This document shows positions 37,348 to 49,013 of a stretch of DNA of 64,000 bases, piece after piece. The DNA is from Ectocarpus siliculosus (Eukaryota > Sar > Phaeophyceae > Ectocarpales > Ectocarpaceae): assembly GCA_000310025.1 (NCBI GenBank), contig FN649741.1:1946771-2010770 (forward strand), read 5' to 3'. Position 1 is the stretch's first letter; the number at the start of each line of letters is the position of its first letter. A model generated the notes under the pieces. That model searched no databases. It was not told the origin of the DNA and saw only the letters and a program-made list of their open reading frames with translations. A program made the translations under genes and the position numbers.

Positions 37348-38068
37348 ACATCCGGACTGGTACGTCGACGTGGGAGATGGGCAGCTCTGCAAGAAGGCCG
37401 CCGACAACGGACATCTTCGAGTCCTTCAATGAGCAAGAGACAACGGATGTCGCTGGCACGAGAGAACGTGCCTTTTGGCGGCTCGGAAAGGACATCTCGA
37501 GCTTCTCCTATGGGCAAGAAACAACGGATGCCCCTGGGATAAGAAGACCTTGCATGGGGCGGCTTACAACGGGCATCTTGAGGTTTTTCAATGGGCAAGA
37601 AGCAACGGATGCCCCTGGGACGAGACGACTTGCAACCTGGCGGCTGACAACGGGCACCTCGAGGTCCGTCAATGGGCAAGAAGCATCGGATGCCCCCGGA
37701 ACAGTCTCACGTGCACCAAAGCGGTTGAGGGCGGACATCTTGAGGTCCTTCGATGGGCAAGAAACAACGGACGCCTCTGGGAAAAGGACACGTGCTCCAA
37801 CGCGGCTCGGAAGGGGCATCTTGAAATCCTTCGATGGGCAAGGAACAACGGATGCCCGTGGGACAAGAACACGTGCTCCAAAGCGGCTTGGTCCGGAAAT
37901 CTTGAGGTCCTTCAATGGGTTATGGACAATGGACGCCCCTGGGGTGAGGACACATGCTCTCAAGCGGCTGCGAAAGGTCACGCTGGGGTCCTTCAATGGG
38001 CAAGAAACAACGGATGCCCCTGGTCTAGAGATGATTGCCCACCTTGTAGGGAGAAAACACGGGGATGA
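37348..38068 (+). pseudogene. Ankyrin-like repeat gene copy, broken (9 repeats, internal stop)
   Basis: Same family as the ankyrin exons at 53363 and 63772. After a tag acceptor-like site the frame reads HPDWYVDVGDGQLC and then nine 27-residue units of the GHLEVLQWARNNGCPWDE type, ending at a TGA at 38068. In the first repeat the conserved Trp of LQWAR is replaced by a TGA stop at 37430-37432 (TGG to TGA). No transmembrane/coiled-coil exons are found upstream, where retrotransposon debris lies instead. Reinitiation at an internal ATG (about 37475) could still give eight intact repeats, so a truncated product is not excluded. Confidence 0.75.
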
Positions 38069-41000
38069 ACAATAAGGACTCAGCACGAGGTCCACGTGCA
38101 TAGTCGAGTGTTAGACATGGAACGAGAAATGCACTTGAGCAGCCCCCATGGATTTCTCACGTGGAAAGGCCATGTGCGTTCTATGGTCTGCACATCGTAA
38201 GCTTACACTTGAGATAAATTTTGCCAATAGTAAGCGGTCCACGGACATGCCAATGGTCATGTCCAACAGCGTTCCATCATGGGCATCCCACACAATGCTC
38301 ATGATGCTCACCATCGGCAGCCCATGGAATGCCCGTCATGGGTGGGTCATCAATGAAATGGTGCCCTTGAGAGGCCAACCATGGGCATCCACCGAAAGGC
38401 CCATAGAATGCTATCAAAAGTCCGCTTCAATCATCGCGACTAGCGTGATTAACGACAGCAGTCAGCGCTTCCGGAGACCCCACCGTAGTATATACCTCGG
38501 AGTCCCCGTAGTTGAGTATCGGGTGCAGAGAACCACCAAAGCCACCCCCCACCCCACGGTACTCTACTACGATGGACGGCAGGAACCCTTCGCATACCAC
38601 CTGGTAAATCGGCAACAAGTCCAACTACCAAGCCAAAGCCGAAAACCATGCACCTGACCGCATAAAACAACGCGCTAAGTTACCAATACCTACTTATCTC
38701 AACAAAACACGTTCTTCCAAATCTTTCAAAGTCTTCTGATTATGGCGTCAACTTACCGAAAGATCTGCAAACATGTGTTGGTTGCCTCCGCGCCTTCCCA
38801 CCAAGGCCACCGCGCCTTCCCACAATAGTATGTATCGGTTGCATCTGGGGACGATCAAGATGACAAAAAACCTTGCATACCACATCGCCGTGCTCCTTCC
38901 AGGACACAGCACACACACAAGAGAGCAAGAGCTTCGAGTCAGATGACCTTCTCCACAACAAACGACGCGGGCCTAGAGTAGAACGGCCGAAATTGCTGAA
39001 ATAATGACAATGAAAGTGATGGTGGTGAAAGCACGGAGGATGATGTCCCCACTCCAAAACGAACTCGAGCGCAAGGTAGAGGCCTCGGTAGACACCTGCA
39101 GTTTTCTTCTGTTCCTACCGTTTCTGTCTTTAACCCGGAGAATTGCTCAGCTTTCCCCATGCCGCCCCCTCACGGTGTCCCTGTTCATGGCATTCACAGA
39201 GGTGTTTTGTGTTTTCAACCGCACTGAGACTTTCGTCTTTTCATTGGTCAGTCGGTTAGCGCGTTCGATGCCAATAGTAAGCACACAAACAAACACAAAG
39301 AGACAATGTACCACACGTGCGTGCTCTTTCTCGAGGGGGGCCGCAGTTGGGTCCCCAATACCATACACATGTTCCTCCAGATCGGATGTCGTACCCAAGT
39401 ACAGCAATGCCCCAAACAACATTCAAACCGACCCTCTTGAGAGAAACACTTTACCATGTTCCAAGCAGTCAACACCCACTTCCCGTAGGAACGATTCCCA
39501 CCAAGGGCTATCAATACATCGACAGTCGCGTCACAGAAATGGGACGGATGGGTAACTCCCGGACCTGTGTGCCAAGTACTTAGAACGAAATGTTTGGATG
39601 CAGTAAAGTCATGTTTCTCGAACAACCATGAATTATCACAACATGCCAATACTTCCTCCAAAACAAAGACGAAAAGAATAGCTCGCAAACGAACCGAAGA
39701 AATACCAGGCCAGCAACTTGACCGGAAACAAACGCCATCAAGTAAAACCTTCATCGAAAAAGGTGAACGTTCGACTCCACAAAAAGCGCGAAACGTCCAC
39801 CAAGTTTTGAAAGTTGCCTACAAACGCCGGACAATATCAACACCAAAACAAGGACCCAGATATATACGTGCGGGGAAGGGTGTTCAGAAACCATAGTTGG
39901 CGTCGTGTTGTCGTTGCTGCTTGTATTCCTATTGAACGATTCCCATCACCCTTCAAGCTGCAAACTCCAAAACCCTCTACTTCGTTTCGCACTGATGAGC
40001 CACCCCCACCATCACCCCCATCCCTTCAGGGTCACGAGAAGAACTTTTTCCGGGGTCGAAAGGGCGTGCCAGCGGCGTTGTCGTCCAGGTTATACCCAAC
40101 CCCTTCATCACTACCATTGCCACCGCAACTTCTGCCACCTCTACCGCTACTGAAGCCGCAAAAGGGACCCCCCCTCCGCCAAACCAAGCCACGGCCGATG
40201 CCGCAACTCCAGCCGCGAACGCCGGCGACGCGGCCGTTTCCCCCGCCGGCATAGCGGGGGAAACTACCACACCTCGCCGGCGTTGCCGCTGGCGCTGCCA
40301 CTGCCACCGGTGCAGCCACCGCCGGACCTTCGGGGAAAACGTCGAAGAACAGGGCCGCAAAGAGACCGCAGCGAACGACCCCGCGGGCACGCACCTCTCC
40401 CCCAAACCTGGGGGCAGAAGCCGAAGGTGCAAGTTGGCAGAGTATGTGGCGACCCTCGCCGGCGTGACGACCTTGTCAGTGGGGAGGAATGATCCTCGCG
40501 GGAGCTGCGTTCGCAGCACCGCTCCCCCTGGCTATCCGTCTTGTGTGACGATGACGGTAAACGAAGCCGGCCAATGAACGGCAACGCCAGCTTGGCCCTG
40601 CTGTCGTCGCACGTTTCAACCTCGGAGCACCGCTTGTCCTCCTTGCTCACCTTCGCCGTTAGACTAAGTTTAACCGCAGTTCGTCCGCGCGGCAGCCTCG
40701 TGCCAGATGACCCAGAAGGACAAACGTGGCGAGTCGGCAACGTAATGCCGGTGAACAATATATGTAGGGGCCTCCCACGCAGCCCTGACTTCCTCCAAAA
40801 CCAGTGCGACCCTCCCGTCCACCAGACCTTTACTCTTGGAACCGTCGACCGGCGTGAATTCCGCGGCTTTTTCAGATCCACCGGAGTCCTTCCAAAAGTC
40901 CTCTTTGACGCCCTTGGTGTCATTGTAGGTAACAGAACCGCACCCCGGCTCACCGTGCGCGACCGTGTATTACGGCTTGATGGAGGCGTACCATGCGCGG

Positions 41001-41515
41001 AACGCGGAATCGACGACCGTGTACTACCGTTGTCGTCCCGTAAGGGCATAGCCTAGCAGGGTCACCCAGGATATGCATGATGAGTTACTGAGCACCTCCC
41101 ACGGATTGGGGGCACGACCGTGCCAGGTCCATGGAGACAGCATGAAGAGATCTTACGGGAAGCGTCGACTACGTTGGGGTGGCAGGATTGACCACGTTCG
41201 CCTCCGCGCGTGAGTCGCAATGCTCCGGAGCGCCGCCCAGCTTGATGCACACCTGCTTGGCGGGTCTACAGAGTTGTGACGTTGGCGTCGCGACAGTGAA
41301 GACCATTGATGCCCATGCTGGACGGCAAGTTGGGTCGAATCATCGCCGAGACATCGCAGGAGGTTGAGGCTGTGGAGGATGTGGATACAAGCGGGTACCC
41401 TGGATGAAGTTGGCCTGAGCGGGTTTCGTGAAGTGCACCGGCCCAGTCATCGTAGCCCTCCCGCCCCTATTCCAGATCATTTCGCTTGTCATGCATCCGG
41501 TTAAGGGATCAGGTA

Positions 41516-41902
41516 TCAAACGCCCGGCACAACAGCAACAACATCCGTGAATTGCATGAGCACGGCTGACGCGCAACGGTAGACCACGTCCAGATTGCCG
41601 AAGTAGAACACCGCAACACACGTTCCGTCGCGAAACGTGAGAGATAGCGCTCCTCCGGACGTGGTGGACCCCTGTTGTAGGTGCTTTCCCATGAAGGGAA
41701 CCCCCCAGTCACGGCCCCATTTTTGTCGCCCAGGAAGACCAGGCGACCGGGGAGACCATTTGGGAAAAGAGCGGAAATCACGCGCAGGGGGGGGGGGGGT
41801 GTACTCATAGTCGTGCATGCCGTAGTCGTTTGACCATTGACCTCGCATCCCTACAAAGCCGGGACGGAGCACGCCGGGGTTCTCACCGGACCAGGCTCTC
41901 AC
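41516..41902 (-). CDS. Possible exon or decayed ORF, unknown
   Basis: 128-codon minus-strand frame containing GENPGVLRPGFVGMRGQW, then a proline run, then GALSLTFRDGTCVAVFYFG and an aliphatic end. The first part lies in the block duplicated at 24.78 kb, where the same reading frame is interrupted by stops. That suggests it belongs to a repeated element rather than a single-copy gene. No family is recognised. Confidence 0.25.
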   Translation of the reverse strand: MRAWSGENPGVLRPGFVGMRGQWSNDYGMHDYEYTPPPPARDFRSFPKWSPRSPGLPGRQKWGRDWGVPFMGKHLQQGSTTSGGALSLTFRDGTCVAVFYFGNLDVVYRCASAVLMQFTDVVAVVPGV

Positions 41903-42389
41903 ATCACCAAGCGCGAAGCGCCGTGAGGTATTTGGCGAGTCGCATGAAGGGTGAGCTGCATCCTGCTAAGGGTGTTCGGCATCTTGTGCTTACTTCCTTG
42001 CGTACGGATGACAGCTACGTATGACTTAATTTATTTTCTGGTGCTTTCACTTCCAGAGACAGTTGTAAGCACTGTGTAACTGCCTCGAGGAAGCTTGACC
42101 ATTTTAACACAACGTGGTGCGATCATCCCCCGTTGCGCGGAGTGAGGTTTCTCGACCCCGCACAACATGATCTACTCGACCACCATTATGGTTACCGCCA
42201 AAAAAAAAAACAGAGGTAAAAAAAAAAGACGGTAACCTGGTTGCCGAGTTCACGAAGTGAATTGGCTTGTTTTACAACGTCGTTGCCAATCGACGAAAAC
42301 CCAATCCCGATGGCAAACACCGAGTGGGGGGCTTGTTTTACAACGTCGTTGCCAAGCGACGAAAACCCAAACCCCGATGGCAAACACCG
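41826..42389 (+). repeat. About 560-bp block, second copy of 24.78-25.26 kb
   Basis: Direct copy of the block at 24776-25262. Its 3' unit (ttgttttacaacgtcgttgcc followed by cgatggcaaacacc) is tandemly repeated, then passes into a run of about 25 G residues and the assembly gap. Confidence 0.8.
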
Positions 42390-42517
42390 GGGGGGGGGGG
42401 GGGGGGGGGGGGAAAAAAAAAACCAATTGCCTCTGTAACCTTTCCCCCCCAAAAACTCCTAAAAAAAAAAAAAACCAAACCCCACCCCCCCGAAAACGCC
42501 CCCCCCCTCCTCCCTTT

Positions 42518-42617
42518 NNNNNNNNNNNNNNNNNNNNNNNNNNNNNNNNNNNNNNNNNNNNNNNNNNNNNNNNNNNNNNNNNNNNNNNNNNNNNNNNNNN
42601 NNNNNNNNNNNNNNNNN
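42518..42617. other. Assembly gap (100 N)
   Basis: Exactly 100 N, the usual placeholder for a gap of unknown size, flanked by long G, C and A homopolymer runs (about 25 G at 42390-42412) typical of low-quality read ends. Sequence and length across this point cannot be trusted. Confidence 0.98.
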
Positions 42618-43317
42618 TCGCTGGCGCCCCCCTTTTCCTTTTGTTCCTCTCTTTGGGGCCTGGGGGGGGGGGGGGCGACGAAAAAAACCAATTGCATCGC
42701 TAACCTTCCGCCGCCGACAAGCCTCAGAAAGAAAGAGAGCCGACACCACACCCCTCGGAACCGCCCCACCCCTCGCCTCGTCGACTCCACCACATCAAAT
42801 TTATACCCCAGGAGGCGGCGCCAAATCACCGTTCGTGAGCCCATCGTCGTCACTGTCCACCACTTCGTTGCCACCGTGAGCTACGTAACAAAATATGGCT
42901 CTCCCTCTACCGCCACCGGTTGCTGTACGTCGTTGCCGACCGCGCCACCACCACCGCCGCCGCCGCTGCCGCCCGTTTTGTTTTTCTGCATCACTATCGT
43001 CGGGTGCTTGCTAGAAGGGATGCCATCACCGCTTTTTTCGATGGAAGGTTGCAGTGAGGGGGGCAGTTGTTGCCCCTCATGCATTCGCGGCAGCGTGTAC
43101 TTGCTCCGGACCGAGAGCACCTAAGAACTGATGACGTTGAGGTATTGGCATACCCCCTCAGGGTGCCCGCGGCTGCGGAGAGCGAAGTACCGCCACATAT
43201 GACCAGACTGGCTGCATGCGCCGCGTGCGTCCCTAAACCCACGGTGCTGTGCAATGATCGACCTATGCCCAGTTTGACCGCAACGGCCGCAGCGGTACAC
43301 CGTTTCAACCGTTTCAA

Positions 43318-43490
43318 TTGAGTGCCCCCAATGGGCAGCCCGTGATGGGTACTCCTCCCGGTGCCAACAACGGTAAAAGTAGCTCATCAGCAGCCCATCG
43401 TGGGCAGGTCCATAGGCTGCCCATGGGGTGCGCCATGGGGTGCGCCATGGGGTGCGGATGGGCACCTCATGTAACTGCCCAACACGCAGA
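43318..43490. repeat. Truncated palindrome-rich repeat next to the 43.5-kb element
   Basis: Short region with cccatggggtgcgc-type units repeated in tandem and other gcccat/atgggc motifs, but without recognisable terminal repeats. Probably a broken member of the same family. A weaker stretch with catgggc and gcccatgg motifs is at about 38270-38420. Confidence 0.5.
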
Positions 43491-43536
43491 CAGACCGTGG
43501 AACAAACAAAAAACACCCTAACTACATGTAAGTGCA

Positions 43537-44143
43537 GTCTCCCACACTACTGACAGTTTTGCTAAACCGCCCATGGGACACCCATGGGTCGCCCATGGGT
43601 CACCCATGGGCCTCCCATGAAGTGCCCACAAGTGCCCACCGTGGGCCCTTCACCCTAGAACTTCTCCACCGGCATATCAACCTAGAACTTAGCCACCCTC
43701 ACAACAGCCTACAACGTAGTCACCAGCGCCAACCTAGCACGTATCGTGTGGGCCTGGGGTTAGGGTTGGGGTTAGCGTTAGGGTTATTCAGGCGGATAAT
43801 GCCCGTTCCAAAGCAGGTAATCTACATGCATTTTCGGAGTAAACTGGTTTGGTTCAAGGGCTCTCATTGACCGTCCAATGGCTTCCCATGGGTTGCCCAT
43901 GGGCCGCCCATGGACTGCCGCGACCTACTCATGGGCAAGCCCATGGGCGGCCCGTATGGGCTGCCCATGGGTCACCCATGGGTCACCCATGGGCACTTTG
44001 TTGCCCATGGGGCACCCATGAGCTGCCCATGGGCCTACAGGGGTGCCCATGGGCGGTCCATGAGTGACCCATGGGTGACCCATGGGTGACCCATGGGAGT
44101 CCCATGGGTCGTTTGGGAAAACTGTGCAAAGTGTGGGAGACCC
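43537..44143. mobile_element. 607-bp member of the same CCCATGGG-rich inverted-repeat family
   Basis: Left end gtctcccacactactgac, then the agttttgctaaaccgccca block; the right end is ...aaaactgtgcaaagtgtggg with the mirrored terminal sequence. It holds more than a dozen cccatggg palindromes spaced about 10 bp apart on both arms. The core has two or three telomere-like ttaggg units, and shares the cacgatacgtgctaggttgg block with the 19.1-kb element in the opposite orientation. Possible imperfect target duplication: aagtgca on the left, aagtggca on the right. Confidence 0.75.
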
Positions 44144-46802
44144 ACGAAGTGGCATGGTTGTCTGTGGATGACGACGAAACAATGCAATCATGTGGTTGCG
44201 TCCACTCTCGTGGAGTATTCCCCGACGTTGGGCTTCTCTCGTAGAGTCAAGTTCCTTCACAGGAGTCCTGGTCCTTGACCCAGTAAAAAGTGGTACTGTA
44301 GCCTGCCACGGGAGGCAGATTCAAATACTCGGAGTATATGATGTGTGGCATGGAGTGCTGAGTACGACACAGCGGACTCGGTCAAACTCAGGTTGGTGGT
44401 ACGACGTGAACGATGCCTCTGTGAACGTCACTACTGAAATCATAATATGCACATTTATGTACATGTTGCATATGCATACTCTGTTGTCACAAAACATCCA
44501 CCACGACTCTGTGGCAAATCACCAGGATCCTGCTCTTGTATGAGTGTTGTCCCTTCTTTATGCATTCGGAACATGAAGATACCGTATCCTGGGTTCCACA
44601 ACATGTATTCCAACTCTGAAAAAAAAAATCACCATCAGTCTCCTCGGCACTATTTTTTCATTTTTTGCTCCCGCTCCGAGCAAGTCCCTGCTTGAACCTC
44701 AGTGACTGACCGCTTTCCGCTTTCCGCCTGTCTCCGGTTCGAGGGTTGCACTCGACAGGTATGTGCCTGCTGGGTTATTTCGTTCAGTAGACAACAAGCG
44801 GTGTGCGTGTATGAACAACGTTCATGTTGTCTCCTGGAGACTACAACCCTGGTGGACACAGCGCCTAACAACAGGGCTGCACGTACGTCTAGGAACGTCT
44901 TTGTGTACAGGTTGAATTTGAATGGGATTCTCTTTCGTTTCAGTCCAGATCTCACGGCAGCAGTGCTTCCGAGCAGAGCGGTTCACCAGCGACGCGTCAC
45001 TGTGCGGTGCGTGTACCGCGACATTTGCGGCAGCCCCGCCAATCCAGCAGTATATGTGCGTTCGTTGTGTGTTCATCGCACCAACCAGTTCGGGGGACAG
45101 AATCTTGACAACCTCGTGAGTTTTTTGACGGTATACCGCTGCTCGGCCTTTTTGCACCACTGGTGTACACTACAGTACGTACACACGCACATTCCGCCCG
45201 CCAAACTAAAATCTGGATTGTCCATGGATATCCTATGTGCCCTTGAGTTTATCAAGACGCGGCACGGTCCACAGAGAATATAACCACCGCCGTAGAATGA
45301 ATCGCTGAGCATGACGCACTCATATACGGCTTCGATCCCCTCCAGCCACGTGACCTACATAACACCACGGGGTGGATGATGGCGCTGGACGCCGGCCAGC
45401 CTGGAAAGCCGAAGAAGCTTCGATCTCCCGCACACGGAGAAACAAAAAATACCCACGGCTGTCCGTCCCGCCGGGAAAATACGTGTCCACCCCGACGGCA
45501 ATGACAATCGTGCACGCTCTCTCTACGCAGTCGTCAGCCTGTCGAGGTCAGGTCTTCAACGCTGTGTCTTCTACACCCACGGATCTACTTCGGGTGCATG
45601 CGGTTTCGAAATATGGGATGATTCGATCAAGAGCAGGAGATAGGAGCGTTGCACACGGGGAGCTCTGTTTGAAAACAATTTCTTCACAACAGTAGTACAG
45701 CAGTAGTAGGTCATGTCGCCAGCGATGCTCTTATCTGAGGATCGAAGCAACCACCTCACTTGCATCCAAAGAGATGTCACTTTATTGAGAAAGCAGCATC
45801 GAAGGTTTGATCTCGATACGTAACTGAGCTACGGAGAGTAAGTGAGGTGTTGTCTGCTCTTTGAGTTTGGAAATGTGCTCTGTTCGAAGCTGGATGACGC
45901 ACGTTGAAATGTAGAACCGCCGGGGGTCACGAGAGAAAAATAGCGCGCCCTGACTTGGCCCTGATTGATTTTCTTCGCAGCACATGTGGCATCGACACAG
46001 CGGTGAACCCACGGTGCGTTTGAAGCGTTTACGACTGTTGGACGTGCCGGATTTAGCCAAGATCCGACGCGAGATTTGTGCCCTAGAGTGAGCCACAATC
46101 TTGGCTGAATCGGGGGTCAGGTTTAACGCCGGGCTTCTGTCCCACAGGTGCCCGAGAAGTTAAAGATCCAATATCCAGAGATGCGACCAACAGGCCACAA
46201 CGGTTGACACCAAAGAAAGCAGTACTCTTTGACACTTGTTCTCGTTTTGTTTGCACACTACAGACAGCTAACTACATAATGTAGTATTATTCCCCCTATC
46301 CCTCGCCTTAACCCTAGTGGTTGATGTGAACGATGGATGGGATCTAGTAGAGCCATAGGTTTGCGTGCCGGGATCGTGCGAGGGTATGCATTTGGTAGAC
46401 GCAACTCTGGTGTCGTATTCTGACATGGAGACGGCTTGCAGACCACCGATTCAACCACCGGGCAAACTCTACAGCTCTACAGCAGCGTTTATGCAGCAGC
46501 AGCAGTCGACAACAACGGAAAGTACAACCGCAGGCGGGTACCTGATGGGCACCTACGAGTAACGCATGAACAACCCGGTCCCGCTTGTGCGTGAGAGTAG
46601 AGAGAGAGCACCGACCAGTATGGCACTGCCTCGGTGCTGTCGTTGTGAATTGGCGGTGTGTGTACAAGTTATGCCCGAAACCAAGTACTTCCACACCTAC
46701 CTACTGCTGTGAGGTCGACTCCTTTGAACACGATGCTTGCATTTCCTACTAAATACTGTGTTGCATGTGCACATTTTCCGGTCCTTGGGGGATTAAGGAA
46801 TA

Positions 46803-47085
46803 ATAAAAACACACACAGAAAGACTACCCATTCCAGATATACCCACAGTCGAACGGGATGTGGTGGGAGTCTTTTCAGTGAGTGGAGGGAAACCGGCTGG
46901 TTACTGGACTTATTTCGAGTCTTTTTTAAGTCTATACACTGATGATTTATACCAGTGATGCCAGCTGGTGCTTGCTAAGTACAAAACATCTGTATAGGTA
47001 ACTTACATTTTACAATACATCCCCTGTAGTTCTCTACTGGGTCAACGGCAAAATATCGGGGAGAAACCCTCCGTTGTGCCGTGTA
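46803..47085 (-). repeat. Dispersed repeat, inverted copy of 8.15-8.43 kb block
   Basis: Reverse-complement copy of the repeat at 8152-8431. Small indels distinguish the two. The flanks differ, so these are two independent insertions or the edges of a larger decayed element rather than a segmental duplication. Confidence 0.8.
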
Positions 47086-48130
47086 TTGTAAATTGTAACC
47101 TTCACAGGGGACACGGCGCAGTGTCTATTGACAGCTTGCTGGTTTATTAGACATATTAGCAATAACATTGTAAAATTCATGGAAGGTGGAACAAAATCTA
47201 CAGCAGTACATCATCAGTCCTACATCACTCGTTTTTCAAATCTACAGATTTTTTAATTTCACGGACAGCAGGTGTTTCCCGCCGTTTTTTTAAATTTACA
47301 AATCGTTTTTGATCCTTTGGGGTGGTAACGTATCAGGGATGTTTATACAGCAGTAGATGAGAATGGTATACCTGGTGCATGGTAGGTAGGGCATACCATT
47401 CAGGTTGTATCATGTTAGCTTGTTTCTTGTTATGTTGGGTGTTGTTACAGAACCTCTGCAAGCGCTACTGTAAGTCATGGTTCGGGAGGGCGGGCACGAA
47501 GGCCTCGAAACCCAATGGTCGAGTGGCCCCAAACATATTGTTGCATCTCCCCGCTGTATTGTACCAATGCTCACCTCTGTGCATGTTGCGAGCATTGGAG
47601 ATCCGCGCCCTGTCACCCTGCCGGCGTGTCACCGACTCGTCACAACTGTCGTCGGCTTGGTCATTATCATGTTTCCAACGGCTGCATCTGTACTATTTGT
47701 AGACTACTATGTAATCTACGCATCTGGTTCGTTCGAGGTCGTCATCTGCGACCGTTTCTTCTTCCACGACCATCCCCAAATCTTCCATTATCATCGGGAG
47801 GAGCTAGACAGAGCGTTGCTACTGTAGGGTTGTGTATTCTTGAGGTGTAGCGTGGTGGTCCCTGGGCCAGATCGATCGGGCGGGGCGGTGCCCCGCATTT
47901 CACCTACAGTACGACTACCACGTGGTGTTGGCGTGCGATGGCGTACGATCAAATCGCTATCAGCGTGAAGCTCTCTCTGTGAAGACGAGGCGAACGCAGC
48001 TGTAGGAGCGTGGGGGTTGATGGAGCCAATCGACGGTTGCAATGGTGTGCCGCTTAGCTGGGCTCGGGTCCCCAACGTTCACAACAACAGCGACCAGGCA
48101 TGAGGGTTGATACAATATGACTTGGAAGAC

Positions 48131-48294
48131 AATTCAAGGCTACTTCTGCTCTTACCGTCGCTATTGGTTAACCGAACGACGACATTACCCCCAATTTCGT
48201 GAACTCCAAGGGAGCTCCAACCACCTGTCTCCACCTCAAACTTACCGTAGTTCTTTGTCTTATCATCCATGACATTTTTGGCCGCCAGCCTCAT
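48131..48294 (-). CDS. Possible single exon of an unknown minus-strand gene
   Basis: Begins with an ATG (MRLAAKNVMDD) and reads NYGKFEVETGGWSSLG and GGNVVVRLTNSDG, with a plausible GGTAAGAG donor after the Asp. The beta-strand-like composition looks coding, but a strong GTAAGT donor also occurs inside it after KTKNY, so the exon could be shorter. No downstream exon was identified. It lies about 0.7 kb upstream of, and divergent from, the gene starting at 49014. Confidence 0.3.
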
Positions 48295-49013
48295 TGGGGG
48301 GCGGAGAGTAAAGTGCTAAGTAGTACGTACGTTTCGGAAAACCATCTGGAGATCGGATTTTCGAAGGGCTGGGAATCGCTCTACCCGCCCTCTCGAACAA
48401 TGACTCAATGCCGCTGAGAGGTTCTAGTATTTTTCCCGTTGTGGTCTGTGCTGAGAGGTTCTAGTTGTCGACATGAGCACGCAACACGAAGAAAAAATAA
48501 GTTTTTACGCTTCCGGCATGCAACATTCGCCGTCGAAAAACAAATCCCCCTTTTGTGCCAATACATTACATGTGGAATAGCTCCTGAGAGTTTTAGCAAT
48601 GTTTGTCTATCTGCCGATGTCCTCCATCCGGGTCAACGGCGATACATTACGGCCCATGGGCGAAACATCGGCAATCGGCGGCCGTGTTAGGGCTCATGGG
48701 TTGTGTGACGAGTTCGAGCCCTCGGAAGGCCCGTGGACCAAACTCAATGGACGGCTCACCTATTGGGCGACATCAGCGAAAATATAGCGCAACCGTGTTG
48801 GCGCGGGCGGTTAACTACATCGAGATTAGATATCGGTCGGCTATTGCTACTCCTCGTACTTCACATGAGGGTTTGCTCCAATACCATTGTCTCGCCCGGT
48901 TTCCTGGCCTTTCTTCCTTCAGTGTGCCAACACAATGCTTCCCGTGCGCCCCCTGCCCATGCTCTGCAACACTGCCTTCGACGCACATCGACAATTATTT
49001 CACGCAAACAGGC

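Larger units (their letters stand above)
38069..49013. other. Repeat-rich region without a recognised intact gene
   Basis: Holds palindrome-rich repeats (38.27-38.42, 43.3-44.1 kb), a Pro/Ala-rich low-complexity stretch (39.9-40.5 kb), the duplicated block at 41.83-42.39 kb, G/C homopolymer runs and the gap at 42518-42617, and the inverted dispersed repeat at 46.8-47.1 kb. Open frames at 40541-41056 (plus), 41516-41902 (minus) and 44702-45283 (plus) have some protein-like texture but no domain I recognise. Confidence 0.5.
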
